Shown: positions 43,165 to 51,969, counted from the first letter of the stretch. The stretch: DNA of 64,000 bases from Bacillota bacterium (GCA_021768705.1 JAETUG010000005.1:1-64000); one strand, 5' to 3'. Numbers and translations: made by a program. Notes: generated from the letters alone by a model not told the origin.

Positions 43165-44285
43165 TTTTCGTTCCTTCTTTCCCAATTGCCCAGCTTGGGC
43201 AGGGTCGTATATTCCCGGGCGGTCTCTATTGCCGCCTGCAGCAGCAGCTTCAAAGAATCCCCGATGATTTTTTTCGTTTCTTCCTCCTCATCGCCCCAGG
43301 TACGCAGTGCCTGCAGTGCGATTTTGGGAGAGAGCTGTATTTCCCCAAAGGCATCCACCGGCAGGATGGAAATGCCTTCATACACCGTATCAACAAATGC
43401 TTCCCGTCGTTTTTCCGGCAGATCGTTCAGCCATGCTTTCACCGTTCGATCCAGCAATCGGCTCTTTTCCGTCAAGGCTTCCAGCCGCACAAAATCCTTC
43501 CCGATAATCTCCCAAGAATAAGGATCATGCTGCATGATGCCCTTTTGACTGCTGCGGATGACTACATATTCTTCTTCATGCTCCAACAGCATCCCGATCA
43601 CAGAAGACTGAGGCACAAAGGTCTGCACCCTTGGCAGAATCGCACGGTAGCCTTCTCTTTCCAGCATCCCTTCCCGAAAGCCGGGACCATCATGGTTATA
43701 CACTGTTGCAATCCGCTCCTGCACCTTTTCGGGGCACATGGCTGCCGCAAAAACTGCCAGATTGCCGCCTTTGGAATGGCCGCCCACCCGCAGCTTTCCT
43801 TTGAAATGCTCTGCTGCTCGGCAAAGATAGATGCCTGCTTCCTGCTGAGAGGGAACTGTATCCATAAAGCTCATGTTGAAATCCTCTTTCCAGCCCACAG
43901 AGGAAGAATCCGTTCCTCGATAGGCTACGAAAGCCATACCATCCCCTGTCAGGATAGTCAGGGCAGAAAACTGTTTTTCCGCCGCAAAATCCAGCTTATT
44001 CACATAGCCGCATAATTCCATTTTGGAAAAGCGTTCGCTTTCCGCCAGATGTTTCAGCAGATCCCAGTCCTCCTCTACTCTGGATTTCCAAACCTCCCGT
44101 GGACGGGCAAAATACAATTCTGCCGCTTGGGCGATGGTAACCGTCTCTTCCATGCTTTCCGACAGGATGCCGTCAAAAAACACATATGCCAATGTGGATA
44201 AAATCAAGGAATCCACATCATGAAAAGGAGACTGGGACAAAGTCAGGTCTCCCCGCCAAGTCAGGTAGTCGAACATATTTGTCAT
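43161..44285 (-). CDS. DUF2974 (Mbeg1-like) alpha/beta-hydrolase
   Basis: A 374-residue protein beginning with the family's N-terminal [33 protein letters not shown]. An alpha/beta-hydrolase core follows, with [16 protein letters not shown] and the nucleophile elbow [14 protein letters not shown] (Ser). Asp and His are in VYNHDGPGF and elsewhere. The substrate is not known, although lipase-like members exist. It lies between yhbY and nadD-yqeK, with a 4-nt ATGA overlap to the latter, an unusual insertion in an otherwise conserved gene order. Confidence 0.88.
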   Translation of the reverse strand: MTNMFDYLTWRGDLTLSQSPFHDVDSLILSTLAYVFFDGILSESMEETVTIAQAAELYFARPREVWKSRVEEDWDLLKHLAESERFSKMELCGYVNKLDFAAEKQFSALTILTGDGMAFVAYRGTDSSSVGWKEDFNMSFMDTVPSQQEAGIYLCRAAEHFKGKLRVGGHSKGGNLAVFAAAMCPEKVQERIATVYNHDGPGFREGMLEREGYRAILPRVQTFVPQSSVIGMLLEHEEEYVVIRSSQKGIMQHDPYSWEIIGKDFVRLEALTEKSRLLDRTVKAWLNDLPEKRREAFVDTVYEGISILPVDAFGEIQLSPKIALQALRTWGDEEEETKKIIGDSLKLLLQAAIETAREYTTLPKLGNWERRNEK

Positions 44286-44307
44286 AGTCTCCCCCTCTTT
44301 TCCGATT

Positions 44308-44607
44308 TTATTTTTTAACGGCAGGCAATTCGATCACAGGCTTTTTCGCAGGGCGATACAGTACAAATTTGTTGCCGATGACCTGCACCACTTCTGCCCC
44401 TGTTCTGCTCGCCAGCATTTCTGCCGCTTCTCTTGCGCCCAGCATATTATTGTCCAAAACGCTGATTTTTACCAGTTCTCTGGCTTCCAATGCATTGTGT
44501 ACTGTATCTCTCAGTTCAGGTGTCACGCCGTTTTTGCCAACCTGGAAAATCGCGTCGATCCCATTTGCCATCCCACGCAGGAATGCTCTCTGTTTACTTG
44601 TTAACAT
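44308..44607 (-). CDS. yhbY: YhbY-type RNA-binding protein
   Basis: A 99-residue CRM-domain protein that associates with pre-50S particles. It has LTSKQRAFLRGMANGIDAIFQVGKNGVTPE, LEARELVKISVL and the GNKFVLYRP end. The ATG at 44607 has AAGGAG 6 nt upstream; the frame extends further but covers the promoter. First gene of the ribosome/NAD operon. Confidence 0.95.
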   Translation of the reverse strand: MLTSKQRAFLRGMANGIDAIFQVGKNGVTPELRDTVHNALEARELVKISVLDNNMLGAREAAEMLASRTGAEVVQVIGNKFVLYRPAKKPVIELPAVKK

Positions 44608-44650
44608 AATATTCTCCTTTTGTGTATGCTTTCTCAATATAATCTTTCCT

Positions 44651-44679
44651 ATCATAGCATAGAAATCCCCCATTTGCAA
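44651..44679 (-). promoter_or_regulatory. Promoter of the yhbY operon
   Basis: On the minus strand TTGCAA (44679-44674), 17-nt spacer ending TGC, TATGAT (44656-44651), an extended -10 promoter. Confidence 0.8.
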
Positions 44680-44745
44680 CAAAACAGGCAAATCCCCTTC
44701 CTGCTCTCTTCCATTATATGCATCTCTCCTTCACAGAAAAAAGAG

Positions 44746-44790
44746 TTGCTCCTATTTTCCAAAAGTGCTAAAATGAATTGAAATAGATTG
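44746..44790 (+). promoter_or_regulatory. Promoter of the XRE-cupin gene with a possible operator
   Basis: TTGCTC (44746-44751), 17-nt spacer, TAAAAT (44769-44774). The sequence just after, AATGAATTGAAATAGATTG (44772-44790), shares ATAGATT and AATGAATT words with the inverted repeat before the DUF819 gene, a hint at a common binding site. Confidence 0.6.
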
Positions 44791-44816
44791 TATGGAAAAC
44801 AAGGAGGAAAGTTTCT

Positions 44817-45368
44817 ATGGAAATTTTGATCGGCGGAAAATTAAAACAGCTTAGAACAGAAAAAAAACTGAGTATTGCCGAACTTTCCAAGCTTTCCGAT
44901 GTCAGCACAGGTCTAATCAGCCAAATCGAACGGGATCTTGTGGTTCCTTCCGTCACCAGCTTGTGGCGTCTGGCGAAGGCACTGGATACCAATATCAACT
45001 ATTTCTTCCACGAAGAGGCTGCAGAAGAACATTTTGTGACCCGCAAAGGGGAACACCAAACCATTGTGACCCATCATGATAGCAGCTATTATAAGCTGCT
45101 CCATCCCACTCGGTCTGATCGTGCTATGGATATGATGGAGATCACCCTGAAAAGCGGGTATTCCTATGAAAAGAAAGCCCTCAGCCATGAAGGAGAAGAA
45201 TGCGGCTATGTGCTGAAAGGCACTCTCACGGTTTTCCTCAACGGCAAGGACTATATCCTTCAGGAAGGGGACAGTATCTATTTTGACAGTTCCCTGCCCC
45301 ATAAATACATCAATAACGGAGAAGAAGACTGTGTCTCCATCTGGGCCATGACACCCAAGTTCTTCTAA
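44817..45368 (+). CDS. XRE-family regulator with cupin sensor domain
   Basis: A 183-residue regulator. The N-terminal helix-turn-helix (about residues 7-62; KKLSIAELSKLSDVSTGLISQIERDLVVPSVTSL) is followed by a C-terminal cupin barrel (about 105-180; SHEGEECGYVLKGTLTVFLNGKDYILQEGDSIYF, LPHKYINNG). Such SutR/PuuR-like regulators often control neighbouring transport and amino-acid or peptide genes. It converges on the dipeptidase genes, the likely targets. AGGAGG precedes the ATG. Confidence 0.92.
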   Translation: MEILIGGKLKQLRTEKKLSIAELSKLSDVSTGLISQIERDLVVPSVTSLWRLAKALDTNINYFFHEEAAEEHFVTRKGEHQTIVTHHDSSYYKLLHPTRSDRAMDMMEITLKSGYSYEKKALSHEGEECGYVLKGTLTVFLNGKDYILQEGDSIYFDSSLPHKYINNGEEDCVSIWAMTPKFF

Positions 45369-45382
45369 AAAAGGGCACAAGA

Positions 45383-45415
45383 AAACCCGAGGAAATCCTC
45401 GGGTTCTTTTTTTGT
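45383..45415 (+). terminator. Terminator of the XRE-cupin gene
   Basis: AACCCGAGGA and TCCTCGGGTT (45385-45406) form a 10-bp stem around AA, followed by CTTTTTTT. Confidence 0.92.
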
Positions 45416-45420
45416 TTTTT

Positions 45421-46392
45421 TCAGCCCATCACTCTCTGGATCAGATTCAGCCAGTTGCCGCCGCTGATCATTTCCAGATCCTTTTCCGTAAAGCCTGCTT
45501 TTCTCATTTTTTCGATCATAACAGGTACATGGGAGCAATCCTCCATACCTTTCAGGCGGGAATCGTCCTGATCGCTGTAACTTTTCATGGAATCTGCGCT
45601 GATGAATTCAAAGAAATCGAAGCCAAAGCCCAGGTGTTCCACACCAATCTTATCCGCAATATAGGACGCATGGTTTACCAGATGATCCACATCCTGTTCT
45701 GCTTTGTTATCGCTGATAAAATCACCAAAAGAATTCAAACCAACCAAACCGTCTACATCTCTGATGGCTTTCAGCTGATCATCTGTCAGGTTTCTTGCTG
45801 CACCGGCCAAAGCCTTTGCATTGGAATGGGAGGCCAGGATAGGGCCATTGGAAGCATCCATCACATCCCAGAAGGATGTTTCATTCAGGTGGGAAACGTC
45901 CAAAATCATTTTTTTATCCTGAATGATCTTGATGGCTTTTCTGCCCAGATCTGTCACACCTCTGTCAGGATTCCCTTTGACACCTGTTGCCAGAGCGTTT
46001 TCTTCATTCCATGTCAGCATGGCATGGCGTGCGCCGATCTCATACAGTACATCAATCTTGCTCAGGTCCTCGCCAATACCGGCTAAGCCCTCGATGCCCA
46101 GCAGGATGGCAAATTTGCCTGCTTTCTGCGCCGCTTCCGCCTCTGCTCTGTTATGTACCAAAACAAAATCCTTTGTTTCTGCCATTTCTGCCTGTATCGC
46201 TTTCACGATGGCATCCATTTCATCCTTGGGATCAAATCCATTGAAGGTATCTGCCCAGATTACGAAGCAGGCACCACCGATGCCGCCCTTCTGCAGTCTT
46301 TCCAGATGGTGGTTTTTCAGCACCTGTGTTTCGCCTGCTTCTCTTTTATATCTAACATCACTGAAAATATCACTGTGTCCATCAAAAATCAT
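45421..46392 (-). CDS. M19-family dipeptidase, copy 1
   Basis: A 323-residue zinc dipeptidase of the renal (membrane) dipeptidase family. Metal ligands are visible in FDGHSDIF (His, Asp), LLGIEGLAG (Glu), LDVSHLNE (His) and ILASHSNAKAL (His). Family members cleave dipeptides, often accepting a D-residue at the C-terminal position. No signal peptide, so it is cytosolic. It is a close paralogue of the gene at 46512-47483, collinear along its whole length and of the same size. A terminator and a palindrome lie between the two copies, so this copy may have separate control. Confidence 0.93.
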   Translation of the reverse strand: MIFDGHSDIFSDVRYKREAGETQVLKNHHLERLQKGGIGGACFVIWADTFNGFDPKDEMDAIVKAIQAEMAETKDFVLVHNRAEAEAAQKAGKFAILLGIEGLAGIGEDLSKIDVLYEIGARHAMLTWNEENALATGVKGNPDRGVTDLGRKAIKIIQDKKMILDVSHLNETSFWDVMDASNGPILASHSNAKALAGAARNLTDDQLKAIRDVDGLVGLNSFGDFISDNKAEQDVDHLVNHASYIADKIGVEHLGFGFDFFEFISADSMKSYSDQDDSRLKGMEDCSHVPVMIEKMRKAGFTEKDLEMISGGNWLNLIQRVMG

Positions 46393-46413
46393 AATATCCC
46401 TCTTTTCTCTTTT

Positions 46414-46428
46414 GTTTCACTGTGAAAC
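46414..46428. promoter_or_regulatory. Perfect palindrome before dipeptidase copy 1
   Basis: GTTTCAC-t-GTGAAAC is a perfect 15-bp palindrome 22 nt upstream of the start codon, well placed for an operator. It was not found before the XRE-cupin, second dipeptidase or DUF819 genes. Confidence 0.5.
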
Positions 46429-46451
46429 CATTCGTAAGGCTTCGCTTGTAT

Positions 46452-46484
46452 AAAAAAGCCGAGAAACTCAGTCGAGCCTCTCGG
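46452..46484 (-). terminator. Terminator or attenuator between the two dipeptidase genes
   Basis: On the minus strand CCGAGA and TCTCGG close a hairpin with an inner CTC/GAG helix (46459-46484), followed by TTTTTTAT. Confidence 0.78.
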
Positions 46485-46511
46485 TCTTTCTTATCCTTTG
46501 AAAAAGTTCGC

Positions 46512-47483
46512 TTAGCCAATAACTCTCTGAATCAAATTCAGCCAGTTGCCACGAGAAATCATTTCCAGTTCCTTGTCGCTGAAACCGGCTTTCTTCATTT
46601 TTTCTACCATGAAAGGAACATGTGTGCAGTCCTCCAGGCCTACCGTAAAGGTATTTTCCTGATCGCAGAAGGAAGCGTTTGCTTCGTCATCTAGGAATTC
46701 GCAGAAGTCAAAACCAAAGGCCAGATGTTCCACGCCAATCTTGTTTGCAATATAATCCGCATGGCGAATCAAACCATCCACTGTCTGCTCCTTGATATCC
46801 TGATGTACCAGCATATTGAAGGAATTCAGCCCAACAATACCGTTGGTATCTCTGATTTCCAGCAGCTGACAATCTGTCAGGTTTCTCACCACATCTGCCA
46901 AGGCTCTTGCATTGGAATGAGAAGCCATCAGGGGGCCGCCGCCTACCTTTGCCATATCCCAGAAGGTACGTTCATTGGTATGAGAAACATCCACCAGCAT
47001 GTGCTTGTCATGGAGCTTTCTTACCGCTTTCTTGCCCAGCTCTGTCAACCCACGGTTGGGGTCGCCCTTTGTGCCGGTTGCCAGGTCATTCTGTTCATTC
47101 CAGGACAGCATGGCATGGCGGCAGCCAAAGGCATACAGTTCGTCGATCTTATCCACATCCTTGCCAATGCCGGACAGACCTTCCAGACCGGGCAAAATAT
47201 AGAATTTGCCTGCTTTTTTTGCTTCTTCGATTTCTTTGATATTTTTTACGATCACAGCTTCTTCGCATTCCGCCATTTCGTCTTTGATGCACTGCATCAG
47301 TTCGCCCAATCTTTTGGAAGGATCTGCATCATAGGGAGGATCGATCCACAGAACGAAGCAGCTCCCTTCAATATTCCCTTTTCTCAGGCGAGGCAGGTGA
47401 TGATTTTTCAGTACCTGGGTTTCGCCTTTCAATCTACGAACGGTCACGTCCGTAAAAATATCACTATGTCCATCGAAAATCAT
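46512..47483 (-). CDS. M19-family dipeptidase, copy 2
   Basis: A 323-residue paralogue of the previous gene with the same metal ligands: FDGHSDIF, LPGLEGLSG, VDVSHTNE and LMASHSNARAL. It likely cleaves dipeptides brought in by the DUF819 transporter encoded 43 nt upstream, with which it is presumably cotranscribed. The two paralogues differ most in the region after the first ligand (WADTFNGFDPKDE against WIDPPYDADPSKR), which may alter substrate choice. AGAAGG precedes the ATG. Confidence 0.93.
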   Translation of the reverse strand: MIFDGHSDIFTDVTVRRLKGETQVLKNHHLPRLRKGNIEGSCFVLWIDPPYDADPSKRLGELMQCIKDEMAECEEAVIVKNIKEIEEAKKAGKFYILPGLEGLSGIGKDVDKIDELYAFGCRHAMLSWNEQNDLATGTKGDPNRGLTELGKKAVRKLHDKHMLVDVSHTNERTFWDMAKVGGGPLMASHSNARALADVVRNLTDCQLLEIRDTNGIVGLNSFNMLVHQDIKEQTVDGLIRHADYIANKIGVEHLAFGFDFCEFLDDEANASFCDQENTFTVGLEDCTHVPFMVEKMKKAGFSDKELEMISRGNWLNLIQRVIG

Positions 47484-47526
47484 GATTTTTGCCTTCTTTC
47501 TTTTTCAGACCTTCATCAGTCTATGC

Positions 47527-48741
47527 TTACGCACCCAAGAACTGACCTACAAATGTACCGAAATATGTACCTACGACGTAACCCAGTGTACCTACCAGCA
47601 TAATAGGACCAACCAGTTTTACCCAGCCTTTGGAGATCGCCATAGCAGCAGCTGTTGTGGGGCCGCCGATACATGCGTTGGAAGCCAGGATACAGTCTTC
47701 CAGGTCGAATTTCAGCAGTTTGCCGAAGATGAAGCAGAACAGCATATTTACCACTACCATGATTGCACAGAATACCAGCAGCAGAGGTGCATTCATGATG
47801 ATCGCCTTAATGGATGCAGGTGCGCCGATGGCAAAGAAGAACAGGTAGATCAGGTATGTACCGATTTCCTGAGAACCGGACAGACCTTCCAGAGGTTTGG
47901 AGAATACAGTAGCAATGATCATTGTCAATGTTGTCAGGATCAGGTATTTGTTACCAAACAGACCACCGATCAGGTCGGTTACAACGCCGTTGCCGGAAGG
48001 GAATGCCGCAGAAATCACAGACGCAATCGCTGTAGAAACGCAAACGATGATTACGCTGATTGCTACATTGATGGCAATATCCATCAGGGAGATGGGTTTT
48101 TTGCCCCAGTATGCCGCAGCCTGTGTTTTTGCTTCTTCGTCAACCCCTCTTGCGTTTACTTCGTCAATGTGGGGATGTGTAAATTTGTTGTAGAAAAATT
48201 TGATGCTGGGAATTGCGATCAGTACAAAGAAGTACAGAGCCATCAGCAGGTTATCTGCTACAACCGCTGCGGAAGATGTTTCGCCGGGTACTTTAAATGC
48301 GTCTACCATTGCCGCAAAGTTTACTGTACCGCCGATGTAGGAACCTGTCATCATAGCAGCTACGCCTGCCAGATTGTCTACAACGCCGCCCAATGCTTTG
48401 TAGCCCAAAATTGCGCCGATGGTCGTACCAATCGCGCCGATGAAGAACAGGAGCAAGATCTTCCCTGCTTCTCTACCGATCTTGCGGATATCGCAGCTCA
48501 GCAGCAGCAGAGGAATTGCCATGGGTACTACAAACCCCCATATAATGTCGTCAAACCATACGCAGTTTGTAGGGATGATCCCTAAGTTTGTCAGAGCCAA
48601 TGCGCCCAACAGCGCAACGATGGCCCCGGAAACTTTAGATGCCCATTTCCATGTCTGTTCTGCATAAATAGAGAATGCAGCCCAGCCACATGTGATAGCC
48701 ATCAAAGCCCATGTGTTGTCAGCACTAATCAATGTGTTCAT
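47527..48741 (-). CDS. DUF819-family membrane transporter-like protein
   Basis: A 404-residue protein with about 10-12 hydrophobic segments and the DUF819 (YjcL-like) pattern: PMAIPLLLLSCDIRKIGREAGK, MTGSYIGGTVNFAA and ACIGGPTTAAAMAI. The family is uncharacterised, although its fold repeats suggest a secondary transporter. In this locus it precedes two dipeptidases, so transport of a dipeptide or modified amino acid is a reasonable guess. AGGAGGG precedes the ATG. Confidence 0.87.
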   Translation of the reverse strand: MNTLISADNTWALMAITCGWAAFSIYAEQTWKWASKVSGAIVALLGALALTNLGIIPTNCVWFDDIIWGFVVPMAIPLLLLSCDIRKIGREAGKILLLFFIGAIGTTIGAILGYKALGGVVDNLAGVAAMMTGSYIGGTVNFAAMVDAFKVPGETSSAAVVADNLLMALYFFVLIAIPSIKFFYNKFTHPHIDEVNARGVDEEAKTQAAAYWGKKPISLMDIAINVAISVIIVCVSTAIASVISAAFPSGNGVVTDLIGGLFGNKYLILTTLTMIIATVFSKPLEGLSGSQEIGTYLIYLFFFAIGAPASIKAIIMNAPLLLVFCAIMVVVNMLFCFIFGKLLKFDLEDCILASNACIGGPTTAAAMAISKGWVKLVGPIMLVGTLGYVVGTYFGTFVGQFLGA

Positions 48742-48806
48742 AAAATTTCCCTCCTAAATATAAAATTTTTATTGATAAGCCCCGGATATTTTTATAATTG
48801 TGATAG

Positions 48807-48830
48807 ATTCATTAGAATAGATAAATGAAT
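48807..48830. promoter_or_regulatory. Inverted repeat in the DUF819 leader
   Basis: ATTCATT (48807-48813) and AATGAAT (48824-48830) are separated by 10 nt, downstream of the promoter, where a bound regulator would block RNA polymerase. Confidence 0.45.
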
Positions 48831-48855
48831 TCAATATCCTGAACTTATGTCATAT

Positions 48856-48884
48856 ATATTAACATTCTCTTAAGATTTCGTCAA
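48856..48884 (-). promoter_or_regulatory. Promoter of the DUF819-dipeptidase operon
   Basis: On the minus strand TTGACG (48884-48879), 17-nt spacer, TAATAT (48861-48856). The rest of the 354-bp gap (48742-49095) is AT-rich, apart from the pyk terminator and the inverted repeat described separately. Confidence 0.8.
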
Positions 48885-49040
48885 TTCGCCATTTTGACAA
48901 AAAACCTCCCGAATTATGTTGTTTTTGCACAAATATCAGAACAAATCAAACAAAATTTGACCATCTGGCAGAGTCTTTTGTGCTTATTGCACGTACAAAT
49001 CCCATCAACTTTTTCATTCAGTATTTTGAATTTTAATCAT

Positions 49041-49089
49041 ACAAAAAAGCGGTAAGCAACCAGAATGAACAGGTTCTTACCGCTTTCTT
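49041..49089 (-). terminator. Terminator of the dnaE-pyk operon
   Basis: AAAGCGGTAAG and CTTACCGCTTT close a hairpin (49047-49086) with an inner AACC/GGTT pairing; the minus side is followed by TTTTTTG. It lies 10 nt after the pyk stop. Confidence 0.9.
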
Positions 49090-49095
49090 TTTCAT

Positions 49096-50856
49096 TTAAT
49101 CTTCTTTGGGTATCCCTTTATAAACAAAGCCTTTCTCCGCATCCACAGTGATGAGGGAATGGGCAGGAATAAAATCTACTACCTTAGCATTGCAGACGAT
49201 CACAGGGATATCCAAGGCACTGCCAGCGATTTCCGCATGACAATCCACATTCTGATCCATAGGGCCTACCACAATGGCTGCGGCTTTCTGGATATAGGGC
49301 ATAAAGCTACTGTCTGTGGCTGTGGTCACCAGAATATCACCCTTGTGGAAGGTGCGTTCCACACCATCTCGGGTGGTAATGACTCTGGCTGTGCCGCTGA
49401 CTTTCTTTGTGCCAACGCCCTTGCCCTTGCAAAGGACATCTCCCACGATATCCACACGAAGGGTATTGGTTGCACCGCTGAAGCCCAGAGGCATCCCCAG
49501 TGCAGATACGACGGTATCGCCGTTTTTCAGCATACCGCTGCTGACTGCAATCTTCAGAGCCGTATCGAATACGCCGCCCTTGGGCAGCTCCCCATGATAC
49601 AGCAAAGGCTTACAGCCCCAAATCAGGTTCATCTGTCTCCACACCCGTTCATCGGATGTGCTTGCCAGCAGGGGGCAGACAGGACGATGCTTGGAGATCA
49701 TCCTTGCCGTAAAACCGGAACGGGTAATGGTGGAAATTGCCGCTGTGTTCAGCTCTGCCGCCGCATTGCAGGCTGCTCTGCTGATGGCATTGGTGATATT
49801 CACTCTGGCAGGCTCTGTAATGCCCACCATTTTGCTGCCGTAATCGATGCTGCTTTCCGTTTTTTTAGCGATGCGTGCCATGGTTTCCACAGCCTCCAGG
49901 GGATAAGCACCGGCTGCCGTTTCCCCGGAAAGCATGATGGCATCACTGCCGTCAAAAATGGCATTGGCAACGTCGTTGGCCTCTGCTCTGGTGGGTCTGG
50001 GGCTGTGTACCATGCTTTCCAGCATCTGTGTGGCTGTGATGACCGGTTTGCCCCGCATATTGGCTTTGGCAATCAGCCTTTTCTGCACCAGAGGAACTTC
50101 TTCCGGCGGGATTTCTACCCCCAAGTCGCCTCTGGCAACCATGATCCCATCGGAAACCTCCAGAATACTGTCGATATTTTCCACGCCCTCCTGATTTTCA
50201 ATCTTGGAGATGATATGGATATTTCCGCCGCCGTTTTCCTCCAGCACCCTGCGGATATTCACAACATCTGCCGCAGAGCGGATGAAGGATGCCGCTACGA
50301 TATCGAAGCCATTTTCCACGCCAAATTTCAAATCTGAAATATCTTTTTCCATCAAAGAAGGCAGATTCACCTTTACCCCGGGCAGATTCACACCCTTCCG
50401 AGAGCTGACATTGCCGCCGTTGATGACAGTACAGTGGACATCCGTATCTTCAATGCTGTCTACCCTCAATTCGATCAGCCCATCATCAATCAGGACACGG
50501 GAGCCCTTCTGCAGGTCCTTCGGCAAGTCTGCATAGGTCACAGAAACGATCGTTTCATCCCCTTCCACCTCCCTTGTGGTCAGGGTGAACCGTGCATCCT
50601 CTTCCAGTCTTATTTTGCCTTCCTTAAAGGTCTTGATACGGATTTCCGGGCCTTTTGTATCCAAAATCAGAGGGATGGGGGCATTCAGCTCCTCTCTGGC
50701 CTGTTTCAATTTCGCAATGGTTTCTGCATGACTTTCATAGGTTCCATGGGAAAAATTGATTCGTGCGGCATCCAGACCGTTCTCGATCAACTTTTTCATG
50801 ATCTCTACATCATTCGTAGCAGGGCCCAACGTGCAGACGATCTTCGTTCTACGCAT
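49096..50856 (-). CDS. pyk: Pyruvate kinase with C-terminal PEP-utilising domain
   Basis: Converts phosphoenolpyruvate and ADP to pyruvate and ATP. The 586 residues comprise the kinase (MRRTKIVCTLGPATND, DTKGPEIR, ISKIENQEGVENIDSIL, GDLGVEIP, ATQMLESM, GETAAGAYP) to about residue 475. The extra C-terminal domain of about 100 residues resembles the PEP-utilising mobile domain (KVVDFIPAHSLITVD), a feature of Bacillus/Clostridia enzymes. The start at 50856 follows AGGAGG. It lies 31 nt after pfkA and ends the operon. Confidence 0.96.
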   Translation of the reverse strand: MRRTKIVCTLGPATNDVEIMKKLIENGLDAARINFSHGTYESHAETIAKLKQAREELNAPIPLILDTKGPEIRIKTFKEGKIRLEEDARFTLTTREVEGDETIVSVTYADLPKDLQKGSRVLIDDGLIELRVDSIEDTDVHCTVINGGNVSSRKGVNLPGVKVNLPSLMEKDISDLKFGVENGFDIVAASFIRSAADVVNIRRVLEENGGGNIHIISKIENQEGVENIDSILEVSDGIMVARGDLGVEIPPEEVPLVQKRLIAKANMRGKPVITATQMLESMVHSPRPTRAEANDVANAIFDGSDAIMLSGETAAGAYPLEAVETMARIAKKTESSIDYGSKMVGITEPARVNITNAISRAACNAAAELNTAAISTITRSGFTARMISKHRPVCPLLASTSDERVWRQMNLIWGCKPLLYHGELPKGGVFDTALKIAVSSGMLKNGDTVVSALGMPLGFSGATNTLRVDIVGDVLCKGKGVGTKKVSGTARVITTRDGVERTFHKGDILVTTATDSSFMPYIQKAAAIVVGPMDQNVDCHAEIAGSALDIPVIVCNAKVVDFIPAHSLITVDAEKGFVYKGIPKED

Positions 50857-50887
50857 AGCTACCTCCTCTTTTCTTCTGTATCTATCC

Positions 50888-51883
50888 TCAAATTGCCAGG
50901 ATCTTGATGACGTCATAAATTTCCGGATCCAGAGACTTTTTCATTTCCAGGGATTCGAACAGATCCAGAATTTCATATCTGCCCTTATTATATGCAACGG
51001 CAATGTTTTCTTTGCCGTCCAGAATGGCTTTTACGGCATGATAGCCCATCATGGAAGCGTGCATACGGTCTGTTGCTGTGGGGCTGCCGCCTCTTTGCAG
51101 ATGGCCCAAAATGGTGGCTCTGGTCTGGATCCCTGTGATCTCCTGGATATCCTTCGCCAGCTTCTGGGTGCCGCCTACGCCTTCTGCCACTACAATAAGA
51201 TTATGGCGTTTCCCGATGCTTCTATTCTCCAAAACCTGCTGGATAACTCTGTTGCTGTCAATAACTTCCTTTTCTTCGGGGAACATCACTTCCTCCGCGC
51301 CGCCGCACATACCGCACCAAACAGCGATATAGCCCGCATCTCTGCCCATAACTTCTACAACGGAGCAGCGTTCATGGGAGTTGGAAGTATCCCGCAGCTT
51401 ATTCAGGGCATCCATACCGGTATTTACCGCTGTATCGAAACCGATGGTATATTCTGTGCCGCACATATCCAAGTCGATGGTAGCAGGGATGCCAACACCG
51501 TTTACACCACGCTTTACCAGCTCCGCCAGACCACGGTAGGAACCATCGCCGCCGATCACCACCAGTGCATCCAGCCCCAGAATCTTATAGATCGCAGCTG
51601 CTTTATTCAGGCCTTCTTCTGTCATCATTTCAGGGCAGCGTGCCGTATGCAGGATCGTACCGCCCAGATTCATCACGTTGGAAACATCCTTACTGTGCAT
51701 TTCTTTGATCTCGCCGCCGATGAGACCTGCATACCCCTTGCGGATGCCTACCACATCAACGCCATGATATTTTGCTGTTCTAACAACAGCACGGATGGCA
51801 GCATTCATGCCGGGGGCATCGCCGCCGCTGGTCAGTACACCGATTTTTTTGATTTTCTTTGTTTCATTCATTTCTGTCATCAT
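50888..51883 (-). CDS. pfkA: 6-phosphofructokinase
   Basis: Phosphorylates fructose 6-phosphate. The 331-residue protein has the nucleotide loop GVLTSGGDAPGMNAAIRAVV. GGDGS (111-115), with Gly as the fourth residue, indicates ATP rather than pyrophosphate as donor. The catalytic loop reads PATIDLDMCGTEYTIGFDTA, with Asp137 as the base. Here the usual PGTIDND is changed to PATIDLD, removing both Gly and Asn. GHLQRGGSPTATDR is normal. AGGAGG lies 7 nt before the start. Second-to-last gene of the dnaE-mtrB-pfkA-pyk string. Confidence 0.94.
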   Translation of the reverse strand: MMTEMNETKKIKKIGVLTSGGDAPGMNAAIRAVVRTAKYHGVDVVGIRKGYAGLIGGEIKEMHSKDVSNVMNLGGTILHTARCPEMMTEEGLNKAAAIYKILGLDALVVIGGDGSYRGLAELVKRGVNGVGIPATIDLDMCGTEYTIGFDTAVNTGMDALNKLRDTSNSHERCSVVEVMGRDAGYIAVWCGMCGGAEEVMFPEEKEVIDSNRVIQQVLENRSIGKRHNLIVVAEGVGGTQKLAKDIQEITGIQTRATILGHLQRGGSPTATDRMHASMMGYHAVKAILDGKENIAVAYNKGRYEILDLFESLEMKKSLDPEIYDVIKILAI

Positions 51884-51969
51884 TCGAAATCCTCCTCAAT
51901 TTCCCATGAAAAGTGTCTCCTTGAAAAACTTTCTCCGCTTTTCACGAAAATATTTTTACCCCAATATTT

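Noticed and set aside
41611..43521. Open frame of 636 codons on the plus strand across rsfS and nadD-yqeK
   Set aside because: Antisense shadow covering several real genes, with no plausible product.
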